Shown here: piece after piece, positions 10,012-20,177 of the stretch
Numbering within the stretch: the first letter of the stretch is position 1
How the letters are laid out: each line of letters starts with the position of its first letter
Assembly: GCF_011386835.1 (NCBI RefSeq)
Contig: NC_088795.1
Coordinates: 115,337,434 to 115,401,433, forward strand
Length of the DNA: 64,000 bases
Origin: Chrysemys picta bellii
Taxonomy: Eukaryota; Chordata; Testudines; Emydidae
Direction: 5' to 3'
Program-made: the position numbers and the translations under genes
The notes under the pieces: generated by a model
Told to the model about the DNA's origin: nothing
Database searches by the model: none
Seen by the model: only the letters and a program-made list of their open reading frames with translations

Positions 10012-10730
10012 TAGACGGGTTGGCAAACTACAGCCCATGGTCTGGATCCGGCCCACCAGCCATTTTAAGCCGGCCCTCGAGCACCCGCTAGGGAGTGGGG
10101 TCTGGGGCTTGCCCCACTCCAGTGCTCCAGCCAGGGAGCAGGGTCGGGGGCTGCTCCATGCGGCTCCCAGAAGCCATGGCATGGCATGGAGTGGGGCCAT
10201 TGGAGCGCATAGGAGCCGGGGGGTAGCACTCTAATGGAGAAGGGACATGCTGCTGCTTCCAGGAGCTGCTTGAGGTAAGCTCGATCCCAGCCCAGAACAC
10301 CCTCCTACATCCCAAACCCCTCATCCCCAGTTCCATCCCAGAGCCCACACCCACAGCCGGAGCCTGGACCCCTTCCCACACTCCAACCATCTACCCCATC
10401 CCTGATCCCACTCCTGCCCTCCGAACCCCTCGGGTCCCAGCCCAGAGCACCCTCCTATACCCCAAACTCCTCATCCCCAGCCCCACCGCAGCCCGCACCC
10501 CCAGCCAGAGCCCTCCCACCCCGCATCCCACTCCCCTGCCCCAGCCTGGAGTCCTCTCCTGCACCCTGAATTCCTCAGTTCTGGCCCCACCCAAGAGCCC
10601 ACACCCCCAACCAGAGCCCTCTCCTTCTCCCCCACCCCAATCCCAATTTTGTGAGCATTCATGGCCCGCCATACAATTTTTATTCCCAGATGTGGCCCTT
10701 GGGCCAAAAAGTTTGCCCACCCTTGCGCTA
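10012..10730. mobile_element. Non-autonomous hAT element, GC-rich
   Basis: Ends GGGTTGGCAAACTACAG and GTTTGCCCACCCTTG form imperfect inverted repeats of the hAT/Charlie type. The 3' part also carries the inverted word TGGCCCTTGGGCCAAAAAG. The middle is C-rich with tandem CCCCAGCC-like words. The long antisense ORF inside is low-complexity and not a gene. No clear 8-bp TSD was found, and the 5' tip is damaged. Confidence 0.62.
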
Positions 10731-10955
10731 AGAGCTTGTATGCAAATGCTAAGAGCATGGGGAAAACACAAGAAAGTCAGAGGAGTGGTAAAAAAATTGA
10801 GAAGAATTATGGGTGAGCAGCTAAGCAAAATAAGCCTGAGGAATTTGTCTTGGGGGAAGAAAGGAGGTATATGCTGATTGACTAATTTTTTCATCATATC
10901 ATATATGAAATTGCTTTTATTGCTGAGTCGCTCAATACGTCACATTTAAAAATTA

Positions 10956-11205
10956 TGATCTTAATAAAAAGAAGAACAGGAGTACTTGTGGCACCTTAGA
11001 GACTAACAAATTTATTAGAGCATAAGCTTTCGTGGACTACAGCCCACTTCTTCGGATGCATATGCGAAGAAGAAGTGGGCTGTAGTCCACGAAAGCTTAT
11101 GCTCTAATAAATTTGTTAGTCTCTAAGGTGCCACAAGTACTCCTGTTCTTCTTTTTGCGGATACAGACTAACACGGCTGCTACTCTGAAACCTGATCTTA
11201 ATAAA
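10956..11205. mobile_element. Inverted pair of Penelope-like pseudo-LTRs with 13-bp TSD
   Basis: An exact 13-bp duplication TGATCTTAATAAA flanks the insert (10956-10968, 11193-11205). The 224-bp insert is a near-perfect inverted repeat: left arm antisense (about 10973-11060), right arm sense and longer (about 11066-11192), ending in CGGATACAGACTAACACGGC and onward to CTGAAACC. Both arms carry CCACGAAAGCTTATGCTC. The core CTGAAGA is altered to CCGAAGA in the left arm. Same organisation as 2318-2500 but a separate insertion with its own TSD. Confidence 0.7.
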
Positions 11206-11456
11206 TACACTGGATTTATGGCTTATAAGAATCTGTAACCTCTAACTCTTCTTTTTTCATCTTATGACCACTTCACCTTGAATGGTCCCTTACAATATGT
11301 ATGCTTATGCTAACTATCGATTTAATCCTGTATTTAGCTGTGACACTCTGATTACCTTTCCCAGACCTGAAGAAGAGCTCTGTGTAGCTTGAAAGCTTGT
11401 CTCTCTCACCAAGAGAAGTCGGTCCAATAAAAGATATTACTCACCTTGTCTCTCAG
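11206..11456 (+). mobile_element. Penelope-like element 3' end
   Basis: Starts within a region also found downstream of the PLE coding remnant at 58494-58896 and ends with a pseudo-LTR: CCAGACCTGAAGAAGAGCTC, then GGTCCAATAAAAGATATTAC. The inverted pair at 10969-11192 was inserted at its 5' edge. It holds a hammerhead-like core (see 11367-11403). Confidence 0.6.
11367..11403 (+). ncRNA. Candidate hammerhead ribozyme core in PLE 3' end
   Basis: CTGAAGA (11367-11373) matches CUGANGA. A 5-bp stem GAGCT/AGCTT (one G-U) closes a CTGTGT loop, followed by GAAA (11391-11394) and GCTTGTC. Stem III is only about 2 bp and stem I is poor, so activity is doubtful. Confidence 0.35.
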
Positions 11457-11736
11457 GTTTAAAGAAAGTGAGCCAGTCCATTATAGTAGTATTTGCAGCT
11501 TCAGTACATGTCCTAGAATAGAAATATATCTTTAAAAGTCAGTTAGCTAGATGAGATGCAATGAGTGATCTGGGGTGTTAACCAAAGGGAAATCAGCCAA
11601 AGGAGGTAAGACAACTATCCAGCTAGAGTTAGAAAGGGTTTGTATCTGATCATAGTAATGCATGAACTAGTGAGGTGTTAGGAGGTGGACAGGCTTAGCA
11701 AGACAAAAGGGGAATGGATTAGGTATAAGAAGAAGC

Positions 11737-12310
11737 TTCTAGATCAGGGGTCGGCAACCTTTCAGAAGTGGTGTGCTGAGTCTTCATTTATTCACTCTAA
11801 TTTAAGGTTTTACGTGCCAGTAATACATTTTAACCTTTTTAGAAGGTCTCTTTCTATAAGTCTATAATATAACTAAACTATTGTGTATAACTATATTATT
11901 AATTAATTAATGGAGATATCCCATCTCCTAGAACTGGAAGGGACCTTGAAAGGTCATTGAGTCCAGCCCCCTGCCTTCACTAGCAGGACCAAGTACTGAT
12001 TTTGCCCCAGATCCCTAAGTGGCCCCCTCAAGGATTGAACTCACAACCCTGGGTTTAGCAGGCCAATGCTCAAACCATTATTAAATATTAAACTATTGTT
12101 TATAACTATATTTGTTTATAACTAAACTTTTGTTGTATGTAAAGTAAGTAAGGTTTTTAAAATAGTTAAGATGCCTCATTTAAAATTAAATTAAAATGCA
12201 GAGCCCCCCGGACCAGTGGTCAGGACCTGGGCAGTGTGAGTGCCACTGAAAATCAGCTCGTGTGCCGCCTTTGGCACGCGTGCCATAGGTTGCCTACCCC
12301 TGTTCTAGTA
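11737..12310. mobile_element. hAT element with nested SINE
   Basis: Begins CAGGGGTCGGCAACCTTTC (11745) and ends GGTTGCCTACCCCTG (12302), good hAT inverted repeats. It is flanked by TTCTAGAT and TTCTAGTA (11737-11744, 12303-12310), an 8-bp TSD with two changes. The 3' half has the inverted word GGCACGCGTGCC. No transposase. A SINE was inserted at about 11908-12080. Confidence 0.75.
11908..12080 (-). mobile_element. Turtle pol III SINE (tRNA head, CR1-like tail)
   Basis: Read antisense it begins near 12080 with TGGTTTGAGCATTGG and a B-box region GTGAGTTCAATCC, then a unique middle, and ends CCTTCCAGTTCTAGG, similar to a CR1 3' end. The extreme 5' tRNA-like bases (GATAGCTCAG) are missing. It lies inside the hAT element, so it is younger than that insertion. 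Confidence 0.75.
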
Positions 12311-12696
12311 TGTCACCTGACTGCCACATCTATAAGGGCAGAATAGAGCCACCACTGACCAAAGACAATCAAAATACCAAATGATCTAAAAGGGATGATC
12401 CAAGAAGATGTGAAACGTTCATGTTTCTACAGGAGAGCTATTCTGCATGAAATAAAAGGTGGCTGTCCCTCTCTAGCAGAAGTACAAATACTTGAGTGTG
12501 AGTTGAAGACAATGAAAGAGACCACGTAACCAGAGGAGTACAACAATGTGATGAAAGAGTCACTGGCAGGAGTTACACAACAGATGGAGACTATGAAGAA
12601 AAATGATGGAGTCTGAGAAGGGTTCAGGAACAGGGTGGATAGGAAACAAAAGAAGAGAACTTGATGCTTTGTGTCACCATGGCATTTTGGAGAGAT
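12311..12696. other. Anonymous sequence
   Basis: No gene or repeat recognised. Confidence 0.5.
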
Positions 12697-12699
12697 TTA

Positions 12700-12963
12700 G
12701 GCCTTATCTACACTTAAAAGTTTTGCCACTTTCACTGTGCTCATGTAGTTAAAATGGCAAAATTCCCTTTGTTTAAACCCCGTTATACTAGTATAAAAGT
12801 GCTTTTATCAGTATAGTTCATTCCAGTTTGGCAAAGTGAAATAAACTATACCAGTACATTACACTACTCTAGGGCTTTGACCAGAACTGCTATGTCAACA
12901 AAAAAAATCAAACCAGTAACTGATGTACTGATGCTGGTAAAACTTCTAAGTGTAAACCAGGGT
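12700..12963. mobile_element. Harbinger-like MITE (264 bp), TSD TTA
   Basis: Ends GGCCTTATCTACACTTA and the near complement TAAGTGTAAACCAGGGT, followed inward by AAGTTTTGCC / GGTAAAACTT. TTA is duplicated (12697-12699, 12964-12966). An internal inverted pair lies around ATAAACTATACCAGTA and TATAGTTCATTCCAG. No coding capacity. Confidence 0.62.
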
Positions 12964-13044
12964 TTAGTCCTAGGTGATCATGGAGAGAAGAACTGCAAGA
13001 AATTGAACTAGGAAATGAATATACTAGCCTTATAAATGCTAGCT

Positions 13045-13150
13045 TCATATCCAACACTGACTCACTGCATTGCTTAGCTATCTGTTTCCCCATATGTAAA
13101 ATAGGAATGATAATAATATAGTACCCACCTGTGGCTTGAGACATGTAGAA
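13045..13150 (+). repeat. MIR fragment
   Basis: CTGTTTCCCCATATGTAAAA followed by GGAATGATAATAATA and TACCCACCT matches the 3' core of MIR elements in the sense direction. Confidence 0.55.
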
Positions 13151-13445
13151 GACTGGAAACATGAAATCAGAGCTATTTATTATTAAATTATAAGGTTTTC
13201 TAGAGACATAAGTAGTTCATATAAGAAATAGAAGGTCTCCACACGGGCTGAAATTCAATTCAGTATAGGAAGTTCACAGAGGCACTAGTTACGCCCATGT
13301 TAGGTGTGGCTTAAGTGTTGCTTAGATTTGTGCAGATCGTCTGGACTGGGCTGAATTTCACCCCAAATGAATTGATGATAAAGTTGAAGTTAATTTAATT
13401 TTGAGACACAGCTCATTTTATGACCTTTCACTATTGCCCCATTCA

Positions 13446-13530
13446 AGTCGCCACTGTCAGAAGACAGGATACTGGGCTAGATGGACCCTAGGTCTGACCC
13501 AGTATGGCCGTTCTTATGTTCTAAGATTAT
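13446..13530 (+). repeat. CR1-type LINE 3' tail
   Basis: GAAGACAGGATACTGGGCTA, then a segment ending CCAGTATGGCCGTTCTTATG, matches the 3' end of older CR1-type LINEs. Confidence 0.65.
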
Positions 13531-15132
13531 TGCATGTAGCAGTACCCTACCCCTTGAAGGGTGCTCATGACATTTCTTTTTGTTAAGTTACCAAATGTTG
13601 CTATGCCTAGCACCCACTCTTTGTCCAGCACCTTACAAGCCAGATATTATGGAAGTATGAGCTTTCTTAAATACGCAATCAATACATCTTTATTTTTCTC
13701 TTGCTAAGATATAAAACCGGATGTAAAACACTAAAATTCATTTTGGTTTTAAAAACTTTTTGAAAATCATGAGGCACCATTCAGACACTCGTTAAATTAT
13801 AATTATTCCATTGCAAGATACAGTATTGTGTATGATTAGTTCAAATTACATTTGGCTTCCATGCTTGACTCACGCACTGGGACTAATCTTCATGTGCTAA
13901 CAAATGGAAAATGTTTTGCTGTTAGATTCTGTTTAATGTTTCTGGAAATTACTTCCAGGACATATGATGCTACTGAAGTTTTCACCCGGTTTTTCGTAGC
14001 TGCAAACGTTTCTGCTTTCTATATTTTATTAATTATTCCTATAGGAGCCCTGCCCCTTTTAATGTCTTAATGTTGGAATGAAACTTGAGCTGGCTGGATC
14101 ATGAAAAAGGCTGTTCACAATCAGCTTGCTGAATTTAGAAACTAGATTTTGAGTCAGCTTGTTTGTACCCTGTATTGTTTAGTATTCATAGATATCTGTG
14201 TGGCTGAAGTTTGGAAGTTAATCAGGAACAGAAATTGATTTAGAATGAAATTCCCGTATGTGCTGAGATCCAGCAGAAGGCCTAAGAACCATTTAAGATA
14301 GAGTGCAAGTGGTGCATAGGTTTGTATTAGCTCCCTGCACAGGGGTTATTTTTCACCATTACTGAACTGAAATATGTTTCAGACAAAAGTAGGAGTAGTT
14401 TATAAAGGTTAAGTCATCCAATGAGAACAGCAAGAGTACCATGAGGCTTAGGTCACAAAACTCAAGGAACAATTCCCTAACTTAAAATAATCAGCTGAAA
14501 ATAACTGTGGATGGTTCATGAACAATCCATAGCTCAGATATGTTCATTGAAACAAGCAGAGAACATACCAATTAAAGGACTTAAAGATGCATTTTAGGCT
14601 ATAACTCTTGTACGTACTTCTGAACTCGATGTTTTTATGAATAAGTTCAAATTTTCCTACGCATTTCTCTAATAATTGTAACACAGCTCATGCATGTTGG
14701 ACTTTTTGTATTGTTTTTCTATCTTATATTTACTGGATACCTGAGATGCACTGGGTTTGAGAGACTTTTGTTTTGTGTGGCATGGTACTGTTTAAGCATT
14801 AATGATTATTTTCAACTTGTTTGAGCAGAATATTCTGTGTCATTGATAAGTTATTTGTCCATCTGGATAGCAGCAATTATTCAAAAATTCTGAATATAAG
14901 CTCATCTACCTTTTACAGCGACCAATTAAAAGTGGTGACTCAAAGAGGAAAAATGGGGAAATGCAAAAACACCCAGAGACACTTAATTGGCTGAAGGGAA
15001 TTCCTATCTTTTAAGAGCAGACTTATCCCATGACAGACCCTTTAATTTTTTTCTTGATCCCACTAACAGTTGCCTTGCTGGTGCTTGACTAGTAGTTATA
15101 TGCTTCCACAGAATCAGAACTGAGTTTTCCTT
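13531..15132. other. Anonymous AT-rich sequence
   Basis: No gene or repeat recognised. The 72-codon ORF at 13852-14070 has no supporting feature. Confidence 0.5.
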
Positions 15133-15428
15133 GATCTTGTCTTCACTATCCGGGAGATCAATGCTGCTGCAATCAATGCAGCAGGTGTCAATTTAGCGGG
15201 TCTAGTGAAGACCCGCTAAATCGACGGCAGAGCACTCGCCAGTCGACCCCGTTAACTTACTCTTCTTGGGGAGCTGGAGTAAGTCCACTAGAGAGCGTCT
15301 CCTGTCGACGCAGTGCAGTGAAGACATCGGGGTAAGTCAACCTAAGCTATGTCGGCTCCAGCTACATTATTCACATCACTGGAGTAGCATAACTTAGGTC
15401 GACTTACCCCAGTAGTGAAGACAAGTGC
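15133..15428. mobile_element. Harbinger-type MITE (296 bp)
   Basis: Inverted ends CTTGTCTTCACTA (15136-15148) and TAGTGAAGACAAG (15413-15425) match perfectly. Two hairpins: about 15190-15221 (TTTAGCGGGTCT / AGACCCGCTAAA) and 15329-15411 (GGTAAGTC... / GACTTACC). The flanking triplets CTT and TTT are not an exact TSD. Length equals the MITEs at 2578 and 17195. Confidence 0.65.
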
Positions 15429-16122
15429 TTTCATGCAATCACATTTGCTCTCCTTTTTAATACATTCTGGCTTCAAGAAGAGAGCAAGGTGATGGCTCAA
15501 AAGATTCAGTGGCACTATTATCATATGGCAGGATACAAGTAAGTTCTGCTGGAATCTTTTGGACTTATTGGATCATGTAGCAAGACACCGGTGCCAGAAG
15601 CTTCGGCTCTCTCCAGTAACTCAAGAGGATCTGCATGTGGTAGTGCTACAATCTATGTCAGCGATCTGCTCCTGACAGCAAAAGACAGAGATAAATAGAT
15701 CATTGCAGCAGTGATTACGTGGCTTTGAAACAGTTCTTCAGAAATCGTCCTACATGACCTACAATCAATCCTCCTCAGTTCTCGCACTCAGTCTTGTTCA
15801 TTCTTCAGCTGTGAGTCAGCAGTGTGTCTGAGAGTTTTGTTTATGTCCACCCACTTCTATACATGCTTTATGCATACTTTCCCCCTACCTTTGGGAAGAA
15901 GGGTATAAAGAAGTCAGAAGTCCATTTCATGTATCAATATGGTATTTCATTTTTAGAGATAAAAATAAATGATTTGACTTACAATAGTCTAATAAATGTC
16001 AGATAAGTTATCCATATAGCCCCCACTTCCACAGAGACAGCTTTACATTAGAAGGGAATTCTTGTTTTAGTAAATCCTGAGCTGAGCTCAGAACTGAATC
16101 CTACATTGACTCATAATTAAGG
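15429..16122. other. Anonymous sequence
   Basis: No gene or repeat recognised. Confidence 0.5.
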
Positions 16123-16483
16123 CTATGATTCTGTCACAGCCGACACAAATTCCATGATTTTAAGAGACGTCTGGGAGTTTGGGCCTCAGCACCAGGCAGC
16201 GGGAAACGAACTTGGGCTTCAGCCCTGAGTGGCGGGGAGCGGGGAGGGAGTGCCAGCTCCACTCCCTGACTCACCTCAGTGGGCCACCTGGCCGGTGGGT
16301 CAGTGTCAATGCCTCCGTGTTACACTGCAATACTTGATTGTTAAATTGTTACACATTTTGTTGCCATTTCCAGACCCTAAGCTGAATCAAAATCTAGTAC
16401 ATTTACAAAATCTTGTCCAGTTTAGCATGACTGTTCCGTGAATTTTGCCTAATTTTACCATGACAAAATTGTATTGATACTCG
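16123..16483. mobile_element. Possible hAT-type MITE remnant
   Basis: The left side has GGCTATGATTCTGTCACAG and the right side has CATGACAAAATTGTAT, whose complement matches ATTnTGTCA. A G/C-rich middle sits between AT-rich flanks. No TSD was confirmed. Confidence 0.35.
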
Positions 16484-17185
16484 TAAGTAATGGATCCATC
16501 TTTATAGACCCCTTGGCTCCACCTCCCTTTCATATGTAGACATTTAGCTCTCTTCACCTTCAATACTCTCCTCCCACTGCCACAAATTCTCCAATAGTTT
16601 GTTTTCTTTTAAACATTAAAAACAATTTGCCATCTTAAAACTTCCTCTTGCCTCAGAAGGAGGGGGTCACCAAAACCAACCATCCAGGAAATCAGATACC
16701 AAACAAAAATTAAACCAAAACAACAAACTAATATTGCAGTTTCTCTGTTCATTTCAAGGGAGAAAATGCAATACTGCATTCCCAGCACCAGGTGGTGGTA
16801 CTGTGTCATGATATGAAAAGCAAGACAGCCTCAATTGTCCCAGAATAATATTCACTAGCATGCACATTTGGCTTCTACAGGGTTCAGAGGAAACCCAGAA
16901 TGGTATAAAATACTCTTCTGAGGTAAGACGACGTAGGGCTTTTTATAATAAAGGGAAAGAAACCTACTCTGTAGTTTCTCCAGTGTAATTGGTTCTCCTT
17001 TATCTTTTCTGTTGTGGTTTTGTAGTTTATAGTATATGGTTTCAGTGTGGTTAAGTTTCTTCACTTGAGCACTCTCCTCTTCAGTGGTGGATTGCTCTAT
17101 CACAATGCTGTATAGGATGACCCTATTCCGTCTGAACAGGAGGCTCGATCCTAGCTCCACAGAAATTAGTTTCAGTTGATTTTTC
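16484..17185. other. Anonymous sequence
   Basis: No gene or repeat recognised. ORFs of up to 110 codons lack domains. Confidence 0.5.
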
Positions 17186-17194
17186 ATAGAATCA

Positions 17195-17490
17195 GGCCTT
17201 GGCTACACTTACCCGCTAGTTCGACGGCTGGAAATCGAACTTCTGGGTTCGACTTATCGCGTCTAGTCTGGACGCGATAAGTCGAACCCGGAAGTGCTCG
17301 CCGTCGACTGCGGTACTCCAGCTCGGCGAGAGGAGTACCGCGGAGTCGACGGGGGAGCCTGCCTGCCGAGTGTGGACCAAGGTAAGTTCGAACTAATTCG
17401 AACTAAGGTACTTCGAACTTCAGCTACGTTATTCACGTAGCTGAAGTTGCGTACCTTAGTTCGAATTAGGGGGGTAGTGTAGACCAAGCC
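17195..17490. mobile_element. Harbinger-type MITE (296 bp), TSD TCA, in CR1 tail
   Basis: Ends GGCCTTGGCTACACTTACC and GTAGTGTAGACCAAGCC. TCA is duplicated (17192-17194, 17491-17493). It sits within the CR1 terminal octamer tail: CATAGAATCA before, TCATAGAATA after. Two strong hairpins: 17243-17300 (arms around TTCGACTTATCGCGTC) and 17397-17467 (arms around TTCAGCTACGT). It inserted after the CR1. Confidence 0.82.
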
Positions 17491-17569
17491 TCATAGAATA
17501 TCAGGGTTGGAAGGGACCTCAGGCGGTCATCTAGTCCACCCCCCTGCTCAAAGCAGGACCAATTTCCAA

Positions 17570-20146
17570 CTAAATCATCCCAGCCAGGGCTTTGTCAAGC
17601 CGGGCCTTAAGAACCTCCAAGGAAGGAGACTCCACCACCTCCCTAGGTAACTCATTCCAGTGCTTCACCACCCACCTAGTGAAAGTGTTTCCTAATATCC
17701 AACCTAGACCTCCCCCACTGCCACTTGAGACCATTGCTCCTTGTTCTGTCATCTGCCACCACTGAGAACAGCCGAGCTCCATCCTCTTTGGAACCCCCCT
17801 TCAGGTAGTTGAAGGCTGCTATCAAATCCCCCCTCATTCTTCTCTTCTGGAGACTAAACAATCCCAGTTCCCTCAGCCTTCCTCATAAGTCATGTGCTCC
17901 AGCCCCCTAATCATTTTTGTTACCCTCCGCTGGACTCTTTCCAATTTTTCCACATCCTTCTTGTAGCGTGGGGCCCAAAACTGGACACACTACTCCAGAT
18001 GAGGCCTCACCAATGTCCAATAAAAGGGAACGATCACGTTCCTCGATCTGCTGGCAATGCCCCTACTTACACAGCCCAAAATGCCGTTAGCCTTCTTGGC
18101 AACAAGAGCACACTGTTGGCTCATATCCAGCTTCTCGTCCACTGTGACCCCTAGGTCCTTTTCTGCAGAACTGTTACCTAGCCATTCGGTCCCTAGTCTG
18201 TAGCAGTGCATGGGATTCTTCCGTCCTAACTGCAGGACTCTGCACTTGTCCTTGTTGAACCTCATCAGGTTTTTTTTGGCCCAGTCCTCTAATTTGTCTA
18301 GGTCCCTCTGTATCCGATCCCTATCCTCTAGTGTATCTACCACGCCTCCTAGTTTAGTGTCATATGCAAACTTGCTGAGAGTGCAGTCCACACCATCCTC
18401 CAGATCATTAATAAAGATATTAAACAAAACTGGCCCCAGGACTGACCCTTGGGGCACTCCGCTTGAAACCGGCTGCCAACTAGACATGGAGCCATTAATC
18501 ACTACCCGTTGAGCCCGACGATCTAGCCAGTTTTCTATCCACCTTACAGTCCATTCATCCAGCCCATACTTCTTTAACTTGCCGGCAAGAATACTGTGGG
18601 AGACCGTATCAAAAGCTTTGCTAAAGTCAAGGAATAACACATCCACTGCTTTCCCCTCATCCACAGAGCCAGTTATCTCATCATAGAAGGCAATTAGGTT
18701 AGTCAGGCATGACTTCCCCTTGGTAAATCCATGCTGACTGTTCCTGATCACTTTCCTCTCCTCTAAGTGTTTCGTAATTGATTCCTTGAAGACCTGCTCC
18801 ATGATTTTTCCAGGGACTGAGGTGAGGCTGACTGGCCTGTACTTCCCCGGATCCTCCTTCTTCCCTATTTTAAAGATGGGCACTACATTAGCCTTTTTCC
18901 AGTCATCTGGGACCTCCCCCGATCACCATTAGTTTTCAAAGATAATGGCTAATGGCTCTGCAATCTCATCCGCCAACTCCTTTAGCACCCTCGGATGCAG
19001 CGCATCCAGGCCCATGGACTTGTGCACATCCAGTTTTTCCAAATAGACCCGAACCACTTCTTTCTCCACAGAGGGCTGGTCACCTTCTCCCCATATTGTG
19101 CTGCCCAGTGCAGTAGTCTGGGAGCTGACCTTGTTCGTGAAGACAGAGGCAAAAAAATCATTGAGTACAGTAGCTTTTTCCACATTCTCGGTCACTAGGT
19201 TGCCTCCCTCATTCAGTAAGGGGCCCACACTTTCCTTGACTTTCTTCTTGTTGCTAACATATCTGAAGAAACCCTTCTTGTTACTCTTAACATCTCTTGC
19301 TAGCTGCAACTCCAAGTGTGATTTGACCTGCCTGATTTCACTCCTGCATGCCTGAGCAATATTTTTATACTCCTCCCTGGTCATTTGTCCAATCTTCCAC
19401 TTCTTGTAAGCTTCTTTTTTGTGTTTAAGATCAGCAAGGATTTCACTGTTTAGCCAAGCTGGTTGTCTGCCATATTTACTATTCTTTCTACACATCGGGA
19501 TGGTTTGTTCCTGCAACCGCAATAAGGATTCTTTAAAATACAGCCAGCTCTCCTGGATCCCTTTGCCCTTCATGTTATTCTCCCAGGGGATCCTGCCCAT
19601 CAGTTCCCTGAGGGAGTCAAAGTCTGCTTTTCTGAAGTCCAGGGTCCGTATTCTGCTGCTCTCCTTTCTTCCTTGTGTCAGGATCCTGAACTCGACCATC
19701 TCATGGTCACTGCCTCCCAGGTTCCCATCCACTTTTGCTTCCCCTACTAATTCTTCCCTGTTTGTGAGCAGCAGGTCAAGAAAAGCTCTGCCCCTAGTTG
19801 GTTCCTCCAGCACTTGCACCAGGAAATTGTCCCCTACACTTTCCAAAAACTTCCTGGATTGTCTGTGCACTGCTGTATTGCTCTCCCAGCAGATATCAGG
19901 GTGATTAAAGTCTCCCATGAGAACCAGGGCCTGCGATCTAGCAACTTTTGCTAGTTGCCAGAAGAAAGCCTCGTCCACCTCATCCCCCTGGTCTGGTGGT
20001 CTATAGCAGACTCTGAACACGACATCACCCTTGTTGCTCACACTTCTCAACTTTATCCAGAGACTCTCAGGTTTTTCTGCAGTTTGATGCTGGACTGAAC
20101 TGAGCCCTTTGACCCTAGAGGAAATTTCTCCTAATCTTGGTATCAC
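17570..20146 (-). pseudogene. ORF2: CR1 ORF2 (endonuclease and reverse transcriptase) pseudogene
   Basis: The segment 20146-18929 (405 codons) has the end of an AP-type endonuclease with GDFNHPDICW (residues 78-87) and SDH (146-148). In-frame TAA (18929-18931) and TGA (18923-18925) follow, and the same frame continues to 17990. That RT part (297 codons from 18883) has FLDFSKAFD (84-92), [14 protein letters not shown] (141-154) and FAYD (172-175), where FADD is expected: the catalytic Asp codon is TAT (18362-18364). A TAG near 17990 and two small indels break the C-terminal end, which is still readable to 17570 (NELPREVVESPSLEVLKARL). The product would nick DNA and reverse transcribe its RNA; this copy cannot. 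Confidence 0.9.
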
Positions 20147-20177
20147 TAACTCTGTGGCAGGCAGTGCCCTAGTACAT

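Larger units (their letters stand above)
17186..20175 (-). mobile_element. CR1 LINE, 5'-truncated, antisense
   Basis: The 3' two thirds or more of a CR1 non-LTR retrotransposon on the minus strand. It ends in the ATTCTATGA tail, which is split by a MITE (17195-17490). It carries the end of the endonuclease, a linker and the reverse transcriptase of ORF2. 5' truncation near 20160-20178 is the usual outcome of incomplete reverse transcription. Coding decay is slight (a few stops and small indels), so this is the youngest large element here. No TSD was identified. Confidence 0.93.

Noticed and set aside
10391..10897. 168-codon minus-strand ORF
   Set aside because: Low-complexity Gly/Trp/Arg translation of the C-rich hAT core that crosses the element boundary; no domain.
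17894..18512. Plus-strand ORFs in the CR1 region
   Set aside because: Antisense shadows of the RT coding frame.
19419..19904. 161-codon plus-strand ORF
   Set aside because: Lies antisense within the CR1 ORF2 coding strand; it is a shadow of the endonuclease/linker region.
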